From Nostoc sp. UHCC 0870 (GTDB taxonomy: Bacteria > Cyanobacteriota > Cyanobacteriia > Cyanobacteriales > Nostocaceae): a stretch of 64,000 bases of DNA. The notes under the pieces were generated by a model. It saw nothing but the letters and a program-made list of their open reading frames with translations. It searched no databases and was not told the DNA's origin. The translations under genes were made by a program, and so were the position numbers. The stretch lies in the NCBI RefSeq assembly GCF_022063185.1, contig NZ_CP091913.1, positions 5,123,141 to 5,187,140 on the forward strand, read 5' to 3'. The number at the start of each line of letters is the position of its first letter. Position 1 is the first letter of the stretch. This document shows, in pieces, positions 45,262 through 52,820 of the stretch.

Positions 45262-46731
45262 CTAAAGCCAATTTCCCACAAGTATAAATGCTGCCCAGTA
45301 AGCGGGGTGAGAAGATACTCCATCACTTGCAATTAGCGATCGCTGTGCTATGCGTAGAGCCTCTGCTTTACTCACACCAGAATGATACCAGGCTTCGTAA
45401 AATTTAGTCACTAGTTTCACAGTAGAAGCATCGTTAATCGACCATAGGGAAGCTAAGGCAGTTTTTACACCAGCTTGTACTGCCACTCCAGCCAAACCTA
45501 GGGCAGCACGATCATTACCAATGGCGGTTTCACAAGCAGTTAGCACTAGTAAATCTATATATTTATAGTAGTTATAAATACTACGTAAAATGCGGTCTAA
45601 CTCAGAGATAGTCAGCTTTTGATTGTCACCTGTGACGAGGAAAGTATCATTGGGAAGCTCACCAAACTGACCATGTGTAGCAATGTGAATAATGGGGTAA
45701 AAATTTTGGCTGAGTTCTGATTGCAGGCGATCGCGTGTAAAATCTTCATCTAGCAACTGCTTGCTACCTGGAATCTGCATCTTAACTTGATTAATTTCTG
45801 CGCGGACGTTTTTTAAAGCGTGAAATCTGCGCCCATCAATGATGGCATCTTTAGTTAAGCCAACAGCTAATGCTCGCGCTTTTTTCTGCCTTGATGTTTG
45901 CAGATTGGTCACATTTAGACTAGGAGTAGTGGCGATCGCATATTTTTCAACCAAAAATTTTTCGCCATCATGCAGTGCAGCCATTGGTACACTGCGAAGA
46001 ATTCCATCTTGGATGAAAACGAGAGTTTTAATTTGCAATGACTCTAGATCATTAATAAAAGGTCGAATGATCCAGTTATACAGCTTTTGTGCTTGCTGGG
46101 GATTGTAAGTAATGTTTGCATAGTTTTCTAAACTTATGCGAAATTGGTTGACTTCTTCTCGGAAAGCTTGGCTATTCACGTTAATCCACTGCAATTTTAA
46201 TCTTTGGTTATCCCTAGGAAAACTCACTATAATTGCAGTCCGTTCCTCTAAAATGATGGAGTGAAAAATTGCTGTGTTGGTTTTTGATAAACTTAAATCA
46301 GTTCTCTGGCTATTTGCCAAGAAGTGACAATTCCGACCATAATATTTTTCTATCTCTATCATTTGCAAATCACCAATATCGGCAATTGCTGAGTTAAGAT
46401 TGTTACTCGTATACCGGATATTTTCCGCTACTAAACTTAGTTTGTTACCAATTGATTGACGGCGGAAATTTTCCCCAATACCTTGATTATCAGACTGCGA
46501 ATTTATTTGATCAATACAAACATCACCACGATTTTCTTTTAAATTTCCAGATGCTGGTTGAATATCATTTTTTGTATTGACTTTAGATAATACACTAGCT
46601 GTCTTTACTAAACTTCTTGCTGCTGCCAATTCCATCGATCCATCTGTGATAAAAATCTGGTTGATTACTAAGTTGAAAATCAGGCTACACAGAAATAGCC
46701 ATCCTAATAAGTGATGTCGCTTTAGCATCAT
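45262..46731 (-). CDS. CHAT-domain (caspase-like) protease
   Basis: The 489-residue product has an N-terminal signal anchor (about 9-28), a middle region without the usual TPR repeats, and a C-terminal CHAT domain with the catalytic pair His353 (IATHGQ) and Cys400 (LTACETAIG). Both residues are intact. CHAT proteases cut protein partners in signalling and cell death. It converges on DUF928 and faces away from a beta-propeller gene. Substrate is unknown. Confidence 0.92.
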   Translation of the reverse strand: MMLKRHHLLGWLFLCSLIFNLVINQIFITDGSMELAAARSLVKTASVLSKVNTKNDIQPASGNLKENRGDVCIDQINSQSDNQGIGENFRRQSIGNKLSLVAENIRYTSNNLNSAIADIGDLQMIEIEKYYGRNCHFLANSQRTDLSLSKTNTAIFHSIILEERTAIIVSFPRDNQRLKLQWINVNSQAFREEVNQFRISLENYANITYNPQQAQKLYNWIIRPFINDLESLQIKTLVFIQDGILRSVPMAALHDGEKFLVEKYAIATTPSLNVTNLQTSRQKKARALAVGLTKDAIIDGRRFHALKNVRAEINQVKMQIPGSKQLLDEDFTRDRLQSELSQNFYPIIHIATHGQFGELPNDTFLVTGDNQKLTISELDRILRSIYNYYKYIDLLVLTACETAIGNDRAALGLAGVAVQAGVKTALASLWSINDASTVKLVTKFYEAWYHSGVSKAEALRIAQRSLIASDGVSSHPAYWAAFILVGNWL

Positions 46732-46850
46732 AGCTTTTTATTCAGGATTTAATTACAGATCAATGATGAGAATACACTTGTCAAACAACTATTAGCTTGG
46801 CAGAACAGCACTAATAAGACTTACGCAATTTTCATATGATATATATCGTA

Positions 46851-46913
46851 TAGGGTGCGTCAGATATCAAGAATCTGTTTATTGACAGCATTTGATCTGT
46901 CTGACGCACCCTA
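46851..46913. mobile_element. Palindromic repeat with TAGGGTGCGTCAGA ends
   Basis: A perfect 14-bp inverted repeat (46851-46864 with 46900-46913) bounds 63 bases. It belongs with the elements at 26791 and 57677. The gap 46732-47188 otherwise holds 3.4 copies of TGAAGAAAT (47014-47044) and no gene. Confidence 0.7.
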
Positions 46914-47188
46914 CTAATATGCCAGTTACGTAATTCCTGACTAAGTAAAAACTTAATATAGCATTTCTAGCAATCAACATTTAGCATTTTTGGTAGGCGG
47001 AATCTTGTTAAACTGAAGAAATTGAAGAAATTGAAGAAATTGAATATTTATCTCTGACAAAACTAAATTACAGTATTAAATCAAGTGACAAAAGAAACTA
47101 ATTTATAGGACAATATAAAATATTAGAAGTAATTGCTGAATTATTTTGAACATTTATTAAAAAAGTTATTGGGTTTTTAGTACGTATT

Positions 47189-49624
47189 ATGCTAAACACA
47201 ATTCTGAATTTTGTAGAAGTGCAAAAAAATCTGCATCTCGCTAGTTCTGTAACGATCAGTGCTGACGGCGAATTTCTCTATGCAACAACATTAGATAATC
47301 CGTTAACACCGGAAATCAATGAGTCAGCGATCGCAGTATTTCGGCGAGATGCTCTTACAGGTAAACTAAGTTTCGTAGAAGCTCAACGGGATGATATAGG
47401 CAATATTAATGGGTTAGGTGGTGCTTATTCGAGCGCAATTAGCCCTGATGGTACTTACCTCTATGTAGCGGGATTTGATGATGCAGCGATCGCCAGATTT
47501 CAGAGAGATACGATTACAGGCGAGTTGATTTTTATCGACTTTCAACAAGATGATGATCTCCTGGGTGGTGTCACTGCGATCGCTATTAGTCCTGATAGTG
47601 AATTTCTCTATGCGATCGCTTCTAATGAGGAATCTATAGCAGTATTTGCACGAGATCCCATTACAGGTGAACTGAATTTCTTTGAAGTTATACAAGATGT
47701 GAATGGGCTAGGTGGTGCTTATTCCCTCATCCTTAGCCCTGATGGTAAATTTATTTACACAGTTGGAATTGTTGATGAAGCTATAGCGGTATTTGAGCGC
47801 GATTTGATCACTGATAAACTGAATTTTGTAGAGGTTCAAACAGGTTATACAGATAGTATTGATGAGCCATTTATTCCCTACTCTCTAACTATTAGCCCCG
47901 ATGGTAAATATCTCTATGGGGTGGGAGTGAGTGGTGTCATCGCCGTATTTGAGCGAGATAACAGCACAGGTAGTTTAAGTTTAGTAGAACTTCAAGAAGA
48001 TGCTGCAAGCGATACCGAGGGACTGGCTGGTGTCAACGCCATTACTATCAGCCCCGATGGTAAATTTCTCTATGCGGCTATATTTCCAGATGACGCAGTG
48101 GCTATATTTCGGCGGGATGCAGCTACAGGTAAACTGAGTTTCATCGAATTTCAACAAGATAATACCGACGGTGTAGATGGGTTAGATGGTGTTTTCTCCC
48201 TCACCACCAGCCCCGATGGTAAGTTTATCTATGCAGTCGGATTTGCTGATGCGGCTGTAGCGGTGTTTAGCCAAAATGTCCTTCCTACTTCCACAGATAC
48301 CAACATCTACACTCAGCCCAACAGCCTCTACACCTTCAAATCTGCTGACTTCCCATTTAGTGATGCTGACACTGACGACAGCTTACAAGCTGTGCAGATT
48401 GTCAGTTTACCACAATTAGGAGAGTTTTTTCTAGATAGCAATGACGATCAAAAGCTCAACGATGGCGAACTTATTGCTATTGGACAAACTATTCAGATAG
48501 CAGAGTTACGCCAGCTAAAGTTCCAGACTGATAAAACTGCGATCGGTGACAATTATACGAGTTTTCAATTCAAAGTTAATGATGGTGCAGAAGATAGTAA
48601 TGAGGCGAATAAATTAACTATTAATGTCCAGGGAACAATCATAAATAACACTAAAGATGATATTTTTACTATCAAAAATTCAGATATTACTACCAAAGCA
48701 AAACTACAATTTGAACTCACAAAAATTAGTGCTAATACTATTTATGAGTTAGGCGTATTTAGCGTTGATGATGCACAAGGTAATATTAATGGTATAGCCC
48801 CAGGTACAAGTAATTACAATCTCACCGCATTAGAACGAGCTAAAGTAGTTTTATTCTCTCTAGCCGATGCGCCCAATGCTTTTAATCCCCTTGACTTACA
48901 AAGAATAATAGAATTTAATTCGGGGGAGAATTTCAGGTTTTACTTGATACCTAATAGTACAACTAATGAGGTGTTATCAGGAAAAATATCGTTCTCTGAA
49001 GTAGTGTTTCTCTCGAATCAAAATATTCAAGTAGAAGATGATGGTTTCTCTTTAAATTTATCAGATTTCGGAGTGAAGATTCAAACTACACAACAAGTAT
49101 TACCCCTGGGTATTAGTCAACAAACAAAACATCAAGGTGAATTGATTGATTTGCGGGGTGTAACACAACCAGTCAAAGCTGAATTTATCGTCAATAGAGA
49201 AGCAGCATTTGATAATTTTGTCGGCTTCTATCAAGTGGTTGATGAGAATGGCGGGATTGATACTAATGGCGATGGGACAGCAGATATTTTAGTAGGACAG
49301 GCTGGTTATACACAAGCGGCGGTGCGTGGACGAGTGAGTGGGATTGATTTGATTGTGCGTAACCAAAGTACAGAAATTTACACTGGTTTTTTCGAGCATG
49401 GGGCTATTTTTGCGCCATTTATGATTGTTAATAGTAGACCCGATGCAGTTCTGAATGGAGAAAATAATCCGGCGGTTTATTTTCCCTTTTTAGGTGCGAA
49501 TGCTGACAAGACAGATCATATACATTTATTGGGTGATAATACTTTCGGTTTTGAAGATTTAGTTAATGGTGGTGATAGAGATTATAATGATATGATTGTG
49601 CGCGTTAATTTAAGTTTTATTTAA
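47189..49624 (+). CDS. Beta-propeller and DUF4114 protein
   Basis: The 811-residue product begins with seven blades of a lactonase-like propeller (about 1-370), each with ISPDGKFLYA and AVFxRDxxTGxLxF phrases. A cadherin-like region follows (about 375-490), then a C-terminal DUF4114 domain with GDRDYNDMIVRV. No signal peptide is seen; DUF4114 proteins are often large extracellular proteins that may use type I secretion. The C-terminus is also calcium-binding-like. Function is unknown. Confidence 0.85.
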   Translation: MLNTILNFVEVQKNLHLASSVTISADGEFLYATTLDNPLTPEINESAIAVFRRDALTGKLSFVEAQRDDIGNINGLGGAYSSAISPDGTYLYVAGFDDAAIARFQRDTITGELIFIDFQQDDDLLGGVTAIAISPDSEFLYAIASNEESIAVFARDPITGELNFFEVIQDVNGLGGAYSLILSPDGKFIYTVGIVDEAIAVFERDLITDKLNFVEVQTGYTDSIDEPFIPYSLTISPDGKYLYGVGVSGVIAVFERDNSTGSLSLVELQEDAASDTEGLAGVNAITISPDGKFLYAAIFPDDAVAIFRRDAATGKLSFIEFQQDNTDGVDGLDGVFSLTTSPDGKFIYAVGFADAAVAVFSQNVLPTSTDTNIYTQPNSLYTFKSADFPFSDADTDDSLQAVQIVSLPQLGEFFLDSNDDQKLNDGELIAIGQTIQIAELRQLKFQTDKTAIGDNYTSFQFKVNDGAEDSNEANKLTINVQGTIINNTKDDIFTIKNSDITTKAKLQFELTKISANTIYELGVFSVDDAQGNINGIAPGTSNYNLTALERAKVVLFSLADAPNAFNPLDLQRIIEFNSGENFRFYLIPNSTTNEVLSGKISFSEVVFLSNQNIQVEDDGFSLNLSDFGVKIQTTQQVLPLGISQQTKHQGELIDLRGVTQPVKAEFIVNREAAFDNFVGFYQVVDENGGIDTNGDGTADILVGQAGYTQAAVRGRVSGIDLIVRNQSTEIYTGFFEHGAIFAPFMIVNSRPDAVLNGENNPAVYFPFLGANADKTDHIHLLGDNTFGFEDLVNGGDRDYNDMIVRVNLSFI

Positions 49625-49693
49625 GGCGATGTTTGCACAATTATCAATAGCCTAATATAATTTTTGCGCTCAAAATGACATTTTATACATCCT

Positions 49694-49736
49694 AAAACTT
49701 TTAAAACATCCTCTAAGAGGATGTTTTAAAAGTTTT
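49694..49736 (+). terminator. 21-bp perfect palindrome, probable terminator
   Basis: A perfect 21-bp stem (49694-49714 with 49716-49736) with a one-base centre ends in GTTTTG and lies 70 bases after the propeller gene. It probably terminates that transcript. Confidence 0.7.
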
Positions 49737-49750
49737 GTCAGGTATCCTTT

Positions 49751-49830
49751 GTCATTCTGAGTGGAGCTTTGCGGAAGGAAGAATCCGCGTTTTCACCGTT
49801 ATACTGGGATGCTTCCTTCGTCAGCATGAC
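49751..49830. mobile_element. GTCATTCTGA palindromic repeat
   Basis: The ends GTCATTCTGA and TCAGCATGAC are inverted over 80 bases, with inner GCGGAAGGAAG/CTTCCTTCG pairing. It matches the inner part of the element at 28090. It lies in the gap 49625-49971, which has no gene. Confidence 0.65.
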
Positions 49831-49971
49831 ATAAAAGGGGACTTTTCAAACATACTCTAAAGTGGGGAAACAAGAAAATCCCTAACCCTCCCATTTCCAA
49901 GGGTAGGGTTAGAGTGGAGTAAAAAGATATTTTGATACATCAATCATGATTTTTCAAACATCTTTTTAGTT

Positions 49972-50613
49972 TTAAGATTTACAAGATTTCAGTTTGCTTT
50001 TAAGAGTTGAACCTACACCTAAAGTACCAAGGGCGAAGAGACTTAGAGTTGAAGAGGTTTCTGGAATTGGTTTGGCTGTCAAAGATATTCGATAATTTAT
50101 GAGTGCTTGTGTAGCAATCCCAGGATCTTTCCAGCTTGTTAAAGTTCCTGAACCGATAAAATTTGGTACAGATGGATCAAGAATTGGATCTCCTGATGCG
50201 TTTAAAGCAACGCTACCGTTGATTCCTAGATAAAAAATGTCATCCTTTACTCCGCTAAAGCTTAACTTACTAAAACCTGTTGCTAAACCTTGGCCGCTTT
50301 TGTCAAAAAGGAATAAATTTAAGCTGGGTTCAAAGCTTGCTACGTCCACTTTTCCATCAAAGCCTAGCTGAAGTTGATATAAATTAATATCTCCTCCATT
50401 TCTGAGAATCCCTTCAATTGTGTTGAAAGCAGGAATTGTGACTGGACCAGATCCTGGAATCAGGTTTCCAGCACCGATTTCTCCTATATAAGTAGCAGCC
50501 TGTGCCATACTTTCTATTCCTGGCGTTAGAATTGTCCCGATGATTGTCAGGGTTGAGATTGTGCTAGCTAGTCCTACAGAAGATAGTTTCTGAAATAAGT
50601 TAGATTTACTCAT
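49972..50613 (-). CDS. PEP-CTERM-like sorted protein
   Basis: The 213-residue product has a signal peptide ending near AQAATYIG and a C-terminal sorting signal: PIPETSSTLSLFALGTLG, a hydrophobic span, then LKSKLKSCKS. The motif reads P-E-T in place of P-E-P. The exosortase would remove this tail. The mature domain is a beta-rich pre-peptidase-like fold by appearance. ATG 50613 (MSKSNLF) is preferred over 50637. Confidence 0.8.
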   Translation of the reverse strand: MSKSNLFQKLSSVGLASTISTLTIIGTILTPGIESMAQAATYIGEIGAGNLIPGSGPVTIPAFNTIEGILRNGGDINLYQLQLGFDGKVDVASFEPSLNLFLFDKSGQGLATGFSKLSFSGVKDDIFYLGINGSVALNASGDPILDPSVPNFIGSGTLTSWKDPGIATQALINYRISLTAKPIPETSSTLSLFALGTLGVGSTLKSKLKSCKS

Positions 50614-50737
50614 AAGCTGAGATTGCTCACAAAGCATATAAACAAGTTGCTATTAATTAACTTACCTCAGATCGCCTTACTAGGAAAATTTCTTAAATAT
50701 TTGGAACTTCATCAGAAATTTAGTCCTGACTACAAAC

Positions 50738-51658
50738 TCAATTCATCAGCGATCGCTCAATTTCTTGACTAACTAACTGATTCCCTTGTAAGTTGAGATG
50801 AATGTGGTCTTGGTATAAGGCTTTGGGGTTGTCGGTAGCGTTAAATATGGGGAGAAAATCTATATAGGTAATTTGTTGGTCTTGGGTAAAGTCTTTGAGG
50901 CGTTGACGGGTTTTAATTTCATAGTCACGGGGGCCGGGTTCACCAATTTCTCGCAACAGGGGAGTCATGGCTAGCAAGAATTTGGTATTGTGTTCACGGG
51001 CGAATGTCTGAATTTTACCAATAGTCTCTAAATTAACTGCAACTATATCGCCTTTTTCTTTGGGTATGGCTTTGAGTTCTGGATGTGGCGTTGGCTTTTG
51101 TAGATAACGCTGCCATACTTCTATATATGCTAAGGCTGGTTTTTGATTAGGGTAATTGCGATCGCGTCCTACTGGTAATGATGTAGGTGCAGTAGCAAAT
51201 AAATCATCTGTATTCAGCAATAAGACTACCACCTGAGCCTGGAAAGTCCCGAATTTCTGGAGATAAGCGAGTTCATTTCTTGGCCCCCAGGAGTTAGCAG
51301 AAGCATTCATCACTTCTGTAGGTTGACGATGAGACAGGCTAGCCATCAGCAAGCTAGAAATAGTATTAGCTTGATCTGTCCACCAACCACCATTAGCAAT
51401 TGAGTCTCCTAAGATTAATATTCTTAGGGTTGAGGGTGCAGGTATTTTGGATATAGACCCACTCCGCATAGAATACTCATTAATCTCAATCCGATTACCA
51501 AAGCGGCGCGTGCGTTGGTTTGGTGCTAACAAGTAACCGATATTATCATCAGCAATATAAGTCAGAGGATTACCAAAACCAAATAGCGATCGCAATCCGA
51601 TTTCCCCTAGCACTAAAGCTACCACGACTACCCCAAAAATCACCAATAATAATTTCAC
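50738..51658 (-). CDS. SGNH/GDSL-family hydrolase
   Basis: The 306-residue product has an N-terminal membrane span and an SGNH fold. The nucleophile is in ILGDSIANGGW, the oxyanion-hole Asn region is NASANSWGPRNE, and the DxxH pair is in DHIHLNLQGN. It likely deacylates a sugar or lipid in the envelope. The start is taken as GTG 51658, with GGAGG ten bases upstream; TTG 51664 is the alternative. Confidence 0.87.
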   Translation of the reverse strand: MKLLLVIFGVVVVALVLGEIGLRSLFGFGNPLTYIADDNIGYLLAPNQRTRRFGNRIEINEYSMRSGSISKIPAPSTLRILILGDSIANGGWWTDQANTISSLLMASLSHRQPTEVMNASANSWGPRNELAYLQKFGTFQAQVVVLLLNTDDLFATAPTSLPVGRDRNYPNQKPALAYIEVWQRYLQKPTPHPELKAIPKEKGDIVAVNLETIGKIQTFAREHNTKFLLAMTPLLREIGEPGPRDYEIKTRQRLKDFTQDQQITYIDFLPIFNATDNPKALYQDHIHLNLQGNQLVSQEIERSLMN

Positions 51659-51727
51659 CTGCAAACACCCTCCTTTTCCCAGTCTAAGAACCTATTTTCT
51701 GGAAGTCCCTAATGTTTAGCAGAGATT

Positions 51728-52072
51728 TTACCTTTTCTCCAACTCTAAATGTAGTTTGAGAGACGCATCTACTAATTGCATCAACTCTTCACTTAAACTA
51801 TTTACCACCTCTGACACAATCCTTTGCTTGGAAATTGTTCTTACCTGCTGCGCCTGTACTTTGGACGCTAATGGTAAACCACTATCTTCTGGATTCAGTA
51901 AAACCTCGAAGGGGTAAACACGGCTGACATTGGATGTAAGGGGTAAAATTGTTACCGTGCTAGCTGCGCGATTATTAGCATCATTGCTAACTATCAGCAC
52001 TGGGCGGCGTTTATCCATCTCAGAGCCTAAAGTCCGACTGAGATTAGCGTAATAAATATCACCACGCTTCAT
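51728..52072 (-). CDS. mazF: MazF/PemK-type mRNA interferase toxin
   Basis: The 114-residue toxin starts MKRGDIYYANLSRTLGSE and contains RPVLIVSNDANNRA and VTILPLTSN, all hallmarks of MazF. It cleaves single-stranded mRNA. It overlaps the antitoxin gene by 14 bases, a typical coupled arrangement. Confidence 0.95.
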   Translation of the reverse strand: MKRGDIYYANLSRTLGSEMDKRRPVLIVSNDANNRAASTVTILPLTSNVSRVYPFEVLLNPEDSGLPLASKVQAQQVRTISKQRIVSEVVNSLSEELMQLVDASLKLHLELEKR

Positions 52073-52283
52073 CAGTTAATCCATCTGTAATCGTGATTTC
52101 CCAATCATTGTCAACTTCCGCAGATGCTTCTCGGTAAGCCTGTTCTAGTTCCTGTGTTCGCAACAACTGCAATGCTTTTTCAATGACTTGGGAGCGAGAT
52201 TTACATTCATGGGCTACTTTGTAACCTTCAATAAATTGCACCAGGGAAGCTGGTAAGGAAATTGATAGCTTTTCAACTTGCAT
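52059..52283 (-). CDS. mazE: Ribbon-helix-helix antitoxin of the MazF pair
   Basis: The 74-residue product starts with a beta-strand and helices typical of ribbon-helix-helix repressors (LSISLPASLVQFIEGYKVAHECKSRSQVIEKAL region). The acidic tail NDWEITITDGLTDEAW should block the toxin. It is upstream of mazF and should repress the pair's own promoter. Confidence 0.9.
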   Translation of the reverse strand: MQVEKLSISLPASLVQFIEGYKVAHECKSRSQVIEKALQLLRTQELEQAYREASAEVDNDWEITITDGLTDEAW

Positions 52284-52524
52284 AGTGTTACCAAGTGGTA
52301 GTAAGCATCTTCTTACTTAATGGTACTCTAGAAACTAGTAATTAATTACAAAAAATGTTTGTATAAATTTAAACAGCGAAATTATAATAAACCGTAAAAT
52401 TAATGTGGAAAACGTTGCAAAGCTTAAACAAAATATTATCTGTAAAATCGTTCTATCTGCAAATAGAAAGACTAAGATTAAAGCGGACAAATTAGCACCG
52501 TAACAAAGGGAGTAATACAAAGCT

Positions 52525-52665
52525 ATGTCCGACTTAAATAGAGGAATTATGAAATTTGAAGGGGCAGATGCCCCCAAACTAGTCACAATCTCTACTGTGT
52601 TACTATTGGGATCAATCGCTGTTTTGATTATTTGGGCGTTACAGTCTGCTTACGCTCTTAATTGA
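52525..52665 (+). CDS. 46-residue single-span membrane protein (Psb35-like)
   Basis: An ATG at 52525 with GGGAG twelve bases upstream opens a 46-codon frame. It has a hydrophilic front MSDLNRGIMKFEGADAPK and one span (VTISTVLLLGSIAVLIIWAL). I recall similar small cyanobacterial proteins annotated near the photosystem II/Hlip group (Ssl2148/Psb35), but this cannot be confirmed here. Its reverse strand holds only a spurious frame. Confidence 0.6.
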   Translation: MSDLNRGIMKFEGADAPKLVTISTVLLLGSIAVLIIWALQSAYALN

Positions 52666-52820
52666 GCAAATAGCAGCGAAGAAGGACACCGGTTAAAGCC
52701 GCGTGTCCGCTAACTAAATTTCTTGTGCGCCCTAAAAATTATCAAAAACTTGCGGAAAAACTTAAGATGTTAAGATTTGAGATTTTAGGTGGAAAATCAA
52801 TCTAAAATCCAAAATCCATA

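Noticed and set aside
52335..52586. 83-codon reverse-strand frame
   Set aside because: It overlaps the forward 46-residue membrane protein, which has a ribosome site and sensible composition.
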